From NCBI GenBank assembly GCA_963760285.1, contig CAVXCI010000003.1, positions 682,001-746,000 of the forward strand: DNA of 64,000 nucleotides, written 5' to 3'. The DNA is from PALSA-278 sp963760285. GTDB taxonomy: Bacteria; Acidobacteriota; Terriglobia; Acidiferrales; UBA7541. Both the position numbers and the translations under genes were made by a program. The notes beneath the pieces are model-generated. The model did not search any database. It was not told the DNA's origin and saw only the letters and a program-made list of their open reading frames with translations. Position 1 is the first letter of the stretch, and each line of letters begins with the position of its first letter. Shown in pieces: positions 17,307-27,621 of this stretch.

Positions 17307-18007
17307 AACGAGTGCTGACCATCCTTGCCATTCTCTCCGCCGCGGCGGTGTGCGTCCCGCTGGCGCGCGCGGACTATGCGGTGATGCGCAGCGGCGCGCG
17401 GCTGCACATTACCGGTTACGAACGCAGCGGCGATTCGCTGAAGCTGTACCTGGGTGGCGGGACGGTGGAAGTGCCCGCCACGGACGTGGTGCGCATCGAG
17501 CCCGAGGACGTCTTCCTGCAGGCCAGCACTCCTCCGCCGGCGGGTCCCTACGGCAGTGAGATTCAGGAAGCCGCGCGGAAAAATGGAGTGGATGACGCGC
17601 TGGTCTCCAGCGTGATTTCCGCGGAATCCAATTTCAATCCGCGCGCGGTTTCCCGCCGCAACGCGCAGGGCTTGATGCAGCTGATTCCCGGCACCGCGGC
17701 GCAGTACTCGGTAAAGAATGCATTTGATCCGAAACAGAATATTGACGGCGGAACACGCTACCTGCACGACCTGCTGGTGAAGTTCAACGGCGACAAACGG
17801 CGCGCCGTGGCCGCATACAACGCCGGGCCCGGGCGCGTGGAGCAGTATCACGGCGTGCCTCCCTACCGCGAGACGCAGGCCTACGTGAGACGCGTGGCGC
17901 AGAAATACAAGCAGACCAAGAAAGCGCAGCGCGCCGCCAGCCAGCCGCAATGCTATCCGGAACTGGTGGTTTGCCCGGATGCGCCCGCAACATCCGCGCA
18001 GAACTAA
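17303..18007 (+). CDS. Secreted lytic transglycosylase (SLT domain)
   Basis: 234 residues with a signal peptide (LTILAILSAAAVCVPLARA). An N-terminal segment of about 60 residues is followed by an SLT fold: catalytic Glu in SVISAESNFNPRAVS, then GLMQLIPGTAAQY, then AVAAYNAGPGRVEQY. Such enzymes cleave peptidoglycan glycan strands with formation of 1,6-anhydro-MurNAc in the periplasm. The length and the N-terminal domain suggest a Slt70-independent small type. It overlaps the HAD gene by 4 nt. Confidence 0.88.
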   Translation: MKRVLTILAILSAAAVCVPLARADYAVMRSGARLHITGYERSGDSLKLYLGGGTVEVPATDVVRIEPEDVFLQASTPPPAGPYGSEIQEAARKNGVDDALVSSVISAESNFNPRAVSRRNAQGLMQLIPGTAAQYSVKNAFDPKQNIDGGTRYLHDLLVKFNGDKRRAVAAYNAGPGRVEQYHGVPPYRETQAYVRRVAQKYKQTKKAQRAASQPQCYPELVVCPDAPATSAQN

Positions 18008-18147
18008 ATGTTTTTCTGAGGGATCTTTCCGCTACTCAGATCCTAGTGGTTATCTGGTCGCTTCGGAATTCCTGCCGGTGCGCAAAATGGGAGAGCGGAA
18101 CGTTGGAGTGGGCCGAGAAATGACTGGCGCGGGAAGGGGCGGCAGGC
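18008..18147. other. Short convergent intergenic region
   Basis: Lies between the ends of converging genes. No terminator with a T-tract is obvious. Confidence 0.3.
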
Positions 18148-19212
18148 TTAGTTGCCGCCGCCTCCGCCACCCAAGGGGTCGCCTCCGCCGTTGTTATTGG
18201 CCGGCGGCGGGGCAGGGTTTTGGTTGGGGTTCTGATTCTGGTTGCCATTGGGATTTTGATTTCCCTGCTGCCCCGGCGGAGTAGTCCCGCCCAAGCCGCT
18301 GCCCGGGCTGCTGCCCAGTCCACCGCTATTCATCCCCGCATTCAGAGCGTTGGCCTGCTCCATCTGTGAATTCCAGATGAACTCCCAGGTCTTGTACGTC
18401 TTCCCCAGCTGAAAAACCTTGATGGATTTCTTGTTAATCTTGCTGGCCACGCCAATGATGTTTCCGCCGAAAACTTCGTTGTTGCCGCTGTCGTCGGAGT
18501 TCGATGAATTGGAGCCGGACGTCTGGCTGTTGCCACCCGTGGCTCCTTGCGTCCCTGGCGCGCCCTGCTGTCCATTCTGATCGCCGAAGAGGTCGCCAAC
18601 CTGATTCTGGCCCTGGTTCTGCTGCTGGGCATTGTTGGGACCATTGTAAGAACCGAACCCGCCGCCGCCCAGTCCCCCCCTTCCGGATTGACCACCCAGT
18701 CCGCCACCCGGCCCGCTTCCAAATCCTCCGCCAAGCGGAGTCCCGCCGGGCGTCCCCGAAGTGTTATTGGAATTCGGCGGCTTCAGCTTTTGCGCCATGT
18801 CCGCGAGGCTGGTGAACATCAGGCTGTTGATGAGTATTCCGCCGTTGCCCACGTAAATCAGGCGCCACGAGCCGTCCTTCGCCGGGTTCATGGGGTCCTT
18901 GTAAGGCTTGCGCATGAAGTGGAGGTTTCCCGGCTGCTCCTGGAAGAGATCGTTCAGCGACTGCGGATACTTTCCGAGTTTCTTGTAGTAGAGCTTAATG
19001 CCGCGGTCATACTGTTTTCCGCGCCAGATCAGTTCCGTTTCCTTTTGCCGGCGACCCTGCGTCAGCATGTCCGGAACCACTTCCGCGGCGGCGATGATCA
19101 CCAGCGCCACCATGAACATCACGATCAGCAGAGCGTAACCGCCCTGATCCGCGCGCGAGAGGTTGCGGGTCCCGGTGGATCGGATCTCCGAAGCTGTGAT
19201 TTGCGTGTTCAT
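18148..19212 (-). CDS. Pseudopilin-like protein with Q/N/G-rich tail
   Basis: 354 residues. Residues 23-55 look like a prepilin signal and hydrophobic helix (GGYALLIVMFMVALVIIAAA, with Glu at 44), followed by a GspG-like region (RGIKLYYKKLGKYPQSLNDL, PMNPAKDG). From about residue 150 the sequence is low complexity: Gly-rich, then Gln/Asn/Ser-rich, with a short ordered part (IIGVASKINKKSIKVFQLG, then YKTWEFIWNSQME), then a second Gly/Asn/Gln/Pro-rich tail. It is the last gene of the pilM-N-O-P operon, starting inside the stop of the PilP-like gene (TAATG). It probably acts as a minor pseudopilin or assembly factor. Confidence 0.7.
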   Translation of the reverse strand: MNTQITASEIRSTGTRNLSRADQGGYALLIVMFMVALVIIAAAEVVPDMLTQGRRQKETELIWRGKQYDRGIKLYYKKLGKYPQSLNDLFQEQPGNLHFMRKPYKDPMNPAKDGSWRLIYVGNGGILINSLMFTSLADMAQKLKPPNSNNTSGTPGGTPLGGGFGSGPGGGLGGQSGRGGLGGGGFGSYNGPNNAQQQNQGQNQVGDLFGDQNGQQGAPGTQGATGGNSQTSGSNSSNSDDSGNNEVFGGNIIGVASKINKKSIKVFQLGKTYKTWEFIWNSQMEQANALNAGMNSGGLGSSPGSGLGGTTPPGQQGNQNPNGNQNQNPNQNPAPPPANNNGGGDPLGGGGGGN

Positions 19213-19937
19213 TATGGCGGCGAATCCAAATCGTCACTGTTATCGGTGCTGTTATCCGCGGGATTGGCGGTGGGGTCGGCTGCCGGATTGCCACCGGGCA
19301 TCATTCCCGGAAGACGCGGGCGAAGGACCTGCCCGTTGGGAAGGGCCATGCCGGGCATTCCGCCCCCCATGCGCATCGCTGGCGCGCCTCCCATTGCTCC
19401 CCCTGCAAATCCGCCCGGCGCCGCAGTGGCATCCATGGCCAGCGAAGTCTTCCGTCCGGAGGAAATCTCCTGAACGTCCACGGTGCTGTTGTTGATGGCC
19501 AGAATGCGGAAGTTATTCAGGAGAATACCGCCCTGGTTCACCACGTAAACATCGTCATTCGCGGTAAAGAAGGCGCGGCGCGCTCCCGTCCTCGGGTCCG
19601 CGGCGTAGCCGAAGAATTTAGCCGGCACGGTAAGAGGCGGAGGCCCTTGCGGCATGGCGCGGCGCTTGGCCTCCTCCTCCATCTTCTTCACCACCGAAGG
19701 CGGGGGCGGAGGCGGCTCGCCGGTAAAAATATTCCTGTGATTTCCCTCGTACTGCGTGGTGCGGATGCGGTCCAGCAAATCCAGACGGAGCGAAGGATCG
19801 TCTACCTTGAGAGGCTGGTAATGCTCGTCCGTCACCACACCGACGAAGGAGGGCCCGCTGTTATGATTCATATAGAAAACCACGAGCATGAGCAGCAGCA
19901 GGCCGCCGAGCAGGTAGGCTTGCCGTTTCTTCTTCAC
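19212..19937 (-). CDS. PilP-like pilus assembly protein
   Basis: 241 residues: one N-terminal membrane helix (AYLLGGLLLLMLVVFYMN), a Pro-rich linker (GEPPPPPPS), a beta domain (VPAKFFGYAADP onwards, with ANDDVYVVNQGGILLNNFRI and DVQEISSGRKTSLAM) and a Gly/Met/Pro-rich tail. Its position after pilO and the single-helix-plus-beta domain layout point to a PilP or GspC-like inner-membrane connector that reaches the secretin. Sequence similarity to classical PilP is weak, so the name is by position. The GTG start at 19937 overlaps the pilO stop (GTGA). Confidence 0.6.
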   Translation of the reverse strand: MKKKRQAYLLGGLLLLMLVVFYMNHNSGPSFVGVVTDEHYQPLKVDDPSLRLDLLDRIRTTQYEGNHRNIFTGEPPPPPPSVVKKMEEEAKRRAMPQGPPPLTVPAKFFGYAADPRTGARRAFFTANDDVYVVNQGGILLNNFRILAINNSTVDVQEISSGRKTSLAMDATAAPGGFAGGAMGGAPAMRMGGGMPGMALPNGQVLRPRLPGMMPGGNPAADPTANPADNSTDNSDDLDSPP

Positions 19938-20488
19938 GCCACTGTGCGGAAGTAGGTCCGCAAGGCCATGGTTAATTTCAAGGTGGTGCCGCTGGAACCG
20001 CCGGTAAGCGCGAGATTATCGAGCACGTAGAAATTCCTGGAGCGCTCCAGACCGCTGATGAATTCAATCAATCCGTTGTAGTCGCCTTCCACCGCCGTGG
20101 TGATTTCCACTTCGGTAACGCCGCGATCCTTGACGTCCTTTTGATGGTAGCCGATGAGGCTGGTCTTGAGTCCGGAATGATCGGCGATGCCGCCGAGGTC
20201 TTCCTCAATCACCGCGTAGCCGGTATCGCCGGCCGGCAATTCATCCTTATAGAAATCGTCGCACTGCTTGCCCACCGCCGCAAGATGCGCGCGAATGGTT
20301 TCCGCGCGCCGCACATCCGCCGCCAGCAGCCTGGATTCCACCTGTAAATGAGTTTCGCGCAGCCGCTGCGATTCCGGAGTATTGCTGGACTCGCGCCAGA
20401 CCAGGAAGAGAAGAAACAGATCCAGGCCCACGAGCACGCCCAGTGTGATGCGGGCCCACAGCTTCCATTTTGGCGTCAGGCGGATCAT
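19934..20488 (-). CDS. pilO: Type IV pilus assembly protein PilO
   Basis: 184 residues: N-terminal membrane helix (ARITLGVLVGLDLFLLFLVW), a coiled-coil (residues about 40-75), and a ferredoxin-like domain ending FYVLDNLALTGGSSGTTLKL. This is the PilO layout; PilO pairs with PilN in the inner-membrane alignment complex. It overlaps pilN and the next gene by 4 nt each, within a tight minus-strand operon. Confidence 0.8.
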   Translation of the reverse strand: MIRLTPKWKLWARITLGVLVGLDLFLLFLVWRESSNTPESQRLRETHLQVESRLLAADVRRAETIRAHLAAVGKQCDDFYKDELPAGDTGYAVIEEDLGGIADHSGLKTSLIGYHQKDVKDRGVTEVEITTAVEGDYNGLIEFISGLERSRNFYVLDNLALTGGSSGTTLKLTMALRTYFRTVA

Positions 20489-21057
20489 GTGGTGGAGTAT
20501 TGCGCCTCGAGTTCCATCAGAACCTTATCGTTGAAGCCGCCCTGTGATTCCTTGGGATGGGTTTCCTGGCGGACTTCCACGGCCGAAAAGGTTTTCGAAT
20601 CGTCCAGGGCCTTCAGGAATTTCAACTTGTCCTCGTCACTCTGCGCGCCGACGAGAAGCTTCACCTGCAGATGGCCGTTGTGCAACTGCGGCGAGATGCT
20701 CACCACGCGCACGCCCGGCGGCAGCGTTTTTTCCAGATCCTCGAAAATTTTGGTCCACGGAAAGCTGCGCTGCTGGATCAGCGAATTCAGGAACGCGGCG
20801 CGCTCAATTTTTTCCTTCTGCGCCGGCTGGGTGAAATAGGTCCGCAGCTGTCCCTGCTGCAGCTGGAGCCTGTGAATTTGATCCTCGGTCTGGGAGATTT
20901 GCGCGCGGATCAGGCTGTCCGCGCGGCGGGTGCGAATCACATGGACGGAAAGCCAAATCAGCGCCAGGAAGGCGAAAGAGCCGGCCACGCCGTAGGTGAA
21001 AACGAACCAGCGCTGGTTGATCAGCGCCTTGGTCGCCAGATTGATGCGGACTTTCAT
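20485..21057 (-). CDS. pilN: Type IV pilus assembly protein PilN
   Basis: 190 residues starting KVRINLATKAL, close to the conserved INLxP motif with which PilN binds PilM, then a membrane helix (GSFAFLALIWLSVHVI), a coiled-coil and an alpha/beta domain. The order pilM-pilN-pilO supports the assignment. It overlaps pilO by ATGA. Confidence 0.82.
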   Translation of the reverse strand: MKVRINLATKALINQRWFVFTYGVAGSFAFLALIWLSVHVIRTRRADSLIRAQISQTEDQIHRLQLQQGQLRTYFTQPAQKEKIERAAFLNSLIQQRSFPWTKIFEDLEKTLPPGVRVVSISPQLHNGHLQVKLLVGAQSDEDKLKFLKALDDSKTFSAVEVRQETHPKESQGGFNDKVLMELEAQYSTT

Positions 21058-21084
21058 TTGCCGAATCGTCCTCCGCGGGCGCTC

Positions 21085-22065
21085 TTAAGCGCCACGATCC
21101 ATGGCCCAGCCGGCCAGGCTTTCCAGATTCTGTCCCAACAGGCCGGCCATCTCGGGAGGCAGCTTAAAATCCGCCGCCGAATTCACCAGGGGCACAACGT
21201 TGCAATTCAATTCGCGCTGAAGCAACTCGCTCATCTCGCTTTCGCGGGCGCCAAACCCCGCCAGGCGGGCGCGTTCAATGTTTCCACCCCAGGTGTCCTG
21301 GAAATAGGCCACACCGGGGAAAATCTCCTCCATGATGGTCTGCAAATTCGCGGCGGAAAGTTCTCCGACCATTTCGCCGGAACGGTACACGCACAGGCTG
21401 GCGCCGTTCACAATCACCGTGCTCAGATGGCGCCCGCTGACACGCGCCAGCAGAGTCGCCCCGGTTTCGTCCAGCAGCGACAGGGTGGCCAGCGAGGAGC
21501 TGAGAACCACGCCGGGCTCCAGACCCGCGCCCTGCGCCAGGCCTTCGTATTCCGTCAGGACGCGCTGACGCGCGAGCGCCGCGACGATTTCCAGGCCGCC
21601 GCCGCGGCCGGTCTGGCGCATGGACGAAACAATTGTCTCCTCCACATCGAAGGGCACGCTTTTTTTCAGGCGCCACCGCAGCATGGAAATCCCCTCTTCC
21701 GGGGGCGGGGGAAAGTTTCAAACGGCAGAATAAAAACGCGGACCACAGGGTCAGGAACGAGCAAGGCCACTTCTCCGCTTTCCGCCGAAATATGGCCGAG
21801 CACCACGGAAAGCGCCGACTGCACCGCGTCCATATTGGTGATATTGGCTTCCACCGGCGAAGGCTGGATGGCGCCTTCGGGGAGCAATTCCACGGCGTGG
21901 GCCTCCAGCTTATTGGTGCGAGAGTCCCAGCGTCCCGCGGCGATATGGGTCTGCGCGAATTCAACGGCCACGGCCGGATGGGGCATGGCGTTGAGCCACG
22001 CCAGCAGCGGACGGAGCGGCTTGAAGCGGCCGGCGTAATCTTCCCATGCGCCGAAATTGCTCAAC

Positions 22066-22073
<8 letters not shown>
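21085..22073 (-). pseudogene. pilM: Type IV pilus assembly protein PilM, frameshifted
   Basis: Actin-like PilM/GspL-type protein. The first part (AVAVEFAQTHIAAGRWD, LVPDPVVRVFILPFETFP) and second part (MLRWRLKKSVPFDVEETIV, ATLLARVSGRHLSTVIVNG, then YRSGEMVGEL) are in different frames. The break lies in the homopolymers at 21701-21711 (five G, C, five G on the plus strand); adding one base restores EEGISMLRWRLKK. The whole would be about 330 residues, normal for PilM. It starts at a TTG near 22073, right after the ATPase stop. Confidence 0.78.
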
Positions 22074-23691
<1,618 letters not shown>

Positions 23692-23698
23692 AGAATTC

Positions 23699-24910
23699 CT
23701 AACCTGCTCCTCCCACGTTGATGGAGAAGAGCGGCAAATAGAGTGAAATCATAACAAAGCCCACGATAACGGCCATAAAAACCAGGATGGCCGGCTCGAT
23801 TACGGCAATGATGGCGCTGGTGCGAATGTTGACTTCCTCTTCGTAAAAGATGGCCACGCTGTTCAGCATGGGCGAGAGCGCGCCGGAGGCCTCGCCAACT
23901 TCAATCATTTCCAATGCCAGTTCGGGCATCATTCTGGTGCTGGCCAGGGCCGCATGCAGCGACTCGCCTTCGCGCACGCGCGCGGAGGCTTCGCGAACGC
24001 TGGAGGCCAGCAAGCGGCGTGCCCAAGGCTTCGGAGGAGGTTTGCAACGCGGTGACCAGAGGAGTGCCGCCGGCAAGCAGCGTGGCCAGAGTGCGCACGA
24101 ACTGGGCCACGTGAAATTTGAGCCAGGTATCGCCCACAAAGGGCGTCTTCATTTTCAGACGGTCCACTTTCAGGCCGCCGGTGGAGTCTTTGACCACAGA
24201 TACAGCAACGCCAGGGTGACCAGAAAAGCCAGAATCGCAAACAGCAGGTAGTACCGGTAGCCCACCACCACGGTGGTAAGCAATTGGGTGGGTCCGGGCA
24301 GCGGAATCCCCAAGTCCTTGTAAAGTTTCGCGAATTGCGGAATCACCGCCGTGAAAAGGTAGCTGAGAATCGAAGAGCCCACCACAAGCAGAATGATGGG
24401 ATAAATCAACACGCCCACGATCTTCTTGCGAACTCCGGTGGTGACGCGTTGATAGGCGATATAGTCATCCAGAACACCGGCCAGATTGCCGCTGCGCTCG
24501 CCGGCCAGAAGCGCGGTGGTATACACCTTGGAAAATACTCCCACGGCCTCGAAGGCCTCGGAAAGCGGCGCGCCTTCGCGGATGCGCTGGCGGACGTCCG
24601 AGAGATACGGCCGGAGACGCGGCGCCGCGGTTCTTTCGCTGAGCAGCTCCATGGCCTTTAGGATGGGAATGCCGGCTTTGATAAGCGTGTTGAACTGCTG
24701 GTTGAAAACCAGAAAGTCGGAACCGCGAACAGCGCGGTCACCCTTGGAGCGGCCAAAAGAGGCCAGCAGACCAAGATGGCCCTTGACGGAATAAATGAAC
24801 AGGCCCCGGTCGGCGAGCTTCTGCCTCACCTCCGCTTCGGATTGGGCCGTTTCGATTTGCTGGAAGACACGGCCCGTTGTGTCCCCAACTCTGCAGACAA
24901 ATTCAGCCAT
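23699..24910 (-). pseudogene. GspF/PilC-type inner-membrane platform protein, two frameshifts
   Basis: ATG at 24910 opens a 403-residue polytopic protein: the first GspF domain (DFLVFNQQFNTLIKAGIPIL, LLAGERSGNLAGVLDDYIAY), membrane segments, then the second domain (FVRTLATLLAGGTPLVTALQ; MPELALEMIEVGEASGALSP). Frame changes occur at about 24183-24195 and 24003-24012; reading across them gives TPLLASSVREASARVREGES. It overlaps none of its neighbours but is 7 nt from the ATPase gene. The homologue at 33071-34264 is intact. Confidence 0.8.
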
Positions 24911-25100
24911 GCGGCAGGTTAATCCAGGTGTGGTCTAGTCTTCGGCCACCAAGAAAAGTGTAGCATCGCGCCCAGCGACGTGAAAGCGCGCACTACTGTT
25001 GAGATTCGCCGCCAGCAACCGTGGTTGCCTCCATTATGATTTTTAGTATAGGGCATTTTCACGGTCACGGCGTGGCCCAAACCAAACGCTCCGCGGCGTT
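24911..25100. other. Intergenic
   Basis: Presumably holds the promoter of the leftward gspF-gspE-pilMNOP operon. No clear promoter or terminator motif is seen. Confidence 0.25.
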
Positions 25101-25790
25101 TCAGGACCCGGGAGCGATCAGCTGGGGAGCCTCCACAATGGCCACTCCCGGCGGAGGAGCGAAATGAAATTTCGATTCCTCCAGCGGGATGTTCTCCTTC
25201 CAGTCGCCAAAGCGAAATTCGGTATCCTGCGACCCCGCCTGACGGACAAGGACGCGAACCAGACGGAATTCGGGATCCACCTCCAGCAGCGCGCTCTGAA
25301 ACGGCGGCTCATCCTTGCCATGGATCCGCGGACTACAGCGCAAGACATAGTTTCCCGGCGTGGAGGGGCGGTCTTCGCGCTCGGCGGCCTGCGGGGAAAG
25401 CAGCTGAACGCTGCCGCAAAACCTGCTCAACTCGGCGCGTCCCGTCAGCAGCGCCAGAGGAGTCCGCCAGTCATCGCTTTCTTTAACCGGCTGGCGGCTG
25501 GCGGTGCGGTCCGCGGGAATATAAAGCCAGGCGTTTTTTCCATCCACCAGAAACAACTTTCCCTGCGGGGATTCATAGTCCCAGCGCATGCGCCCGGGCT
25601 GTGAAAAATACCGTTGCCCGGATTCGACACGAACCGTCTGGCCATCCTGGGTGAAACGCTCCAGAAAGACAGCCTGCAGCGTGCGGGCATTGTGGTAGTG
25701 CATTTCCAAACCCCTGGCCACCGCGGCGGCATCCAGCCTGCCCGCGGCTGAAGAAGACAGAATCATGGAAAGAATGACGGCGGCGAACAT
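25101..25790 (-). CDS. LolA-like outer-membrane lipoprotein carrier
   Basis: 229 residues from ATG 25790 (an in-frame GTG 24 nt upstream is an alternative because GGAGG touches the ATG). A signal peptide is followed by LEMHYHNARTLQAVFLERFT, GRMRWDYESPQGKLFLVDGK with AWLYIP, and a later DWKENIPLEESKFHF: the half-barrel LolA pattern. LolA ferries lipoproteins across the periplasm. Its place between gspF and the pilin genes suggests it could serve the pilus or secretion apparatus, but a general role is as likely. Confidence 0.8.
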   Translation of the reverse strand: MFAAVILSMILSSSAAGRLDAAAVARGLEMHYHNARTLQAVFLERFTQDGQTVRVESGQRYFSQPGRMRWDYESPQGKLFLVDGKNAWLYIPADRTASRQPVKESDDWRTPLALLTGRAELSRFCGSVQLLSPQAAEREDRPSTPGNYVLRCSPRIHGKDEPPFQSALLEVDPEFRLVRVLVRQAGSQDTEFRFGDWKENIPLEESKFHFAPPPGVAIVEAPQLIAPGS

Positions 25791-25931
25791 CCTCCGCAGT
25801 TTAGCAGATTGCACAATTCGCCACAGAATGCCGGAGTCGTTCTTCCCAGCGGCGTGGTGAAGGCGGCCGAGAAAATGCCAAGGGGAGCGCGAACGCTCCC
25901 TTCGGCGCAGGGACGCCATGGCAAACAGCCA

Positions 25932-26456
25932 CTATTGCAGCGGCGTGCTGGTGTTGGTCGGAGCGGTGCCATCCGTGGTGAAGCGGATCACGCCCGAGGG
26001 GTCAACAAAAAAGCCGCGCTGTCCCGTGGTGCCCACGGTGACGGGAACGGCGGTAATGGAATAGGCGTTGACGCCCGCGGCGCCGCATCCGGGTCCGGCG
26101 GTGGTGACCGCAGTCCCAGGGACATAGGTGAAGTTGTACCCCGCCTTCTGGGCGGTGTTGCCGGTCCCGCCGCCGGAAATCACGCTGTCAATTAACAGCG
26201 AGTTGTTACAGGTGGCCACCGTCACCGTGGACGCGCCGCCCAGGGCGCCCAGAGTGGGCGCATAGCCGTTGCCATAGGTTGAGGAATAGGTGACGTTGGC
26301 TGTAACCATGGTGCGGATGGAGCCGACGGCGGAAGCCTCATTGGCCGCCATTTTGGACCGCAGCAGGTTGGGGATGGCGATTGCGGCGATGATCAGAATA
26401 ATCGCCACCACAATCAATAGCTCGATTAGCGTGAAGCCCTTTTGATTCTTTCTCAT
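25932..26456 (-). CDS. Type IV pilin-like protein (copy 1)
   Basis: 174 residues. A short basic leader MRKNQKG is followed by FTLIELLIVVAIILIIAAIA, a textbook type IV prepilin cleavage site with Glu5, and a globular domain with ANEASAVGSIRTMVTANVTY and GQRGFFVDPSGVIRFT. This is the acidobacterial or deltaproteobacterial short-pilin/pseudopilin style. Two Cys pairs are possible. A sigma-54-like element lies 70 nt upstream. It is paralogous to the gene at 26811-27338 with the same layout. Confidence 0.85.
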   Translation of the reverse strand: MRKNQKGFTLIELLIVVAIILIIAAIAIPNLLRSKMAANEASAVGSIRTMVTANVTYSSTYGNGYAPTLGALGGASTVTVATCNNSLLIDSVISGGGTGNTAQKAGYNFTYVPGTAVTTAGPGCGAAGVNAYSITAVPVTVGTTGQRGFFVDPSGVIRFTTDGTAPTNTSTPLQ

Positions 26457-26810
26457 TTTGTGTCTCCCGAAATTTTTTCGCGTGGAATGTGGGCCGTAGC
26501 GCCCGGCTCGGCACGCGTTGAAGAGCGCAATCAGGAGACCACCACTGCAATCGCAGGTAACTCTTGGGAAACAACTGGAAGTGGTTAAGAATCAGTTAAC
26601 TGCGAGACGAGAAATGGCATTCCCCGGAAGAGTACCGATTCGGTGCAATCAGGATGCTGGCCAAAGGACAATATGCGGCGACGATCCGCGACAAAAAGCG
26701 GCAGGGGATGGTCACTGCGGGGCGGGAACACGACGCATGAACCGCCTTGAAGATGCGTGGCCGCCGAGGTGGCAGGCCTCCGTGAAAATCCGGATTGCGC
26801 GAGGTCCGGA
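26457..26810. other. Inter-pilin region
   Basis: About 350 nt between the two pilin genes without a gene. It contains the -24/-12-like element at 26527-26541 described separately. Confidence 0.4.
26527..26541 (-). promoter_or_regulatory. Candidate sigma-54 promoter of pilin copy 1
   Basis: On the minus strand TGGTCTCCTGATTGC keeps the invariant GG and GC with exactly 10 nt between them, and a perfect TTGC. The CAC after TGG is not conserved. The pilin ATG is 70 nt downstream and a PilR-type sigma-54 activator gene is 3.5 kb away. Confidence 0.4.
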
Positions 26811-27338
26811 CTATTGCAGCGCGGGGCTGCTGGTTGTGGGAATGCTGCCGTCCGTGCTGAAGCGAACCACGCCGGAAGGATCGGTGAAGAATCCGCGCTG
26901 GCCGGTTGAGCCAATTTGCGCGGGAATGGCATAAAGCGTGTAGTTATTGACGCCGGGATTGGTGCAGCCCGGCGGAGGGTTGGTGACGGCGGTTCCCGGG
27001 ACGTACGTGAAATTATAGCCGGCCTTGATGCTGGTATTGCCGATGCCATTATTGGAAAGCACGCTGTCCACCAGCAGGGCGCTGTCGCATGTCGCGGTGG
27101 TGGCGCCGTTGGCGCCGCCCAGGGAGCCCAGGCTCGGCGGATACCCGTTGCCGTAGGTGGAGTTGTACTGCACCGACGCCTCCACAATGGCTTTCAGCGA
27201 ATAGATGGCTGAAGTTTCATTGGCCGACATCCTCGCGCGATTCAAACTGGGGATGGCGATTCCGGCGATGATCAAAATAATCGCCACAACGATCAAAAGT
27301 TCGATGAGCGAGAATCCGTTTCGTTTCCGTGTGTTCAT
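26811..27338 (-). CDS. Type IV pilin-like protein (copy 2)
   Basis: 175 residues. Leader MNTRKRNG, then FSLIELLIVVAIILIIAGIA, then a globular domain strikingly similar to copy 1 in KAGYNFTYVPGTAVT and TGQRGFF-DPSGV-RF. The helix and C-terminal half are more alike than the middle, as expected for a duplicated pilin. The ATG is preceded by GGAAAAGG. Which copy forms the main fibre cannot be told from sequence. Confidence 0.85.
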   Translation of the reverse strand: MNTRKRNGFSLIELLIVVAIILIIAGIAIPSLNRARMSANETSAIYSLKAIVEASVQYNSTYGNGYPPSLGSLGGANGATTATCDSALLVDSVLSNNGIGNTSIKAGYNFTYVPGTAVTNPPPGCTNPGVNNYTLYAIPAQIGSTGQRGFFTDPSGVVRFSTDGSIPTTSSPALQ

Positions 27339-27621
27339 TCGCGGCCTTTTCCTGGCGGGACGACGTCATGGGCCGAATGTGGCCCTGCTGTTGGCATCCC
27401 CTGGTACTGTCTCAAATCCATCAAACCCATTGATTGGGGGACAGTGCCCATCATAATGATGCGCGAACGACAATGCAAGATGGCCGGTTAGTTACGTTTG
27501 GTACTGCTGGTACTGCAGTACGCCCGGCCAAATGGCACGCCGGAAATCTTTCGCCCCTGCCGGACGGGGGCAAAATCGGATACCATCGAAAGCTGCTGCG
27601 GGGCCGAACGGGAGGGAGAAA
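27339..27621. other. Divergent region between pilin and S9 peptidase
   Basis: Contains short inverted motifs around ACTGTC/GACAGT (27406-27446) that could be an operator or hairpin. No promoter can be assigned with confidence. Confidence 0.3.

Noticed and set aside
20557..22038. 493-codon plus-strand open frame over pilN/pilM
   Set aside because: Shadow of the pilus operon; no signal, domain or ribosome site.
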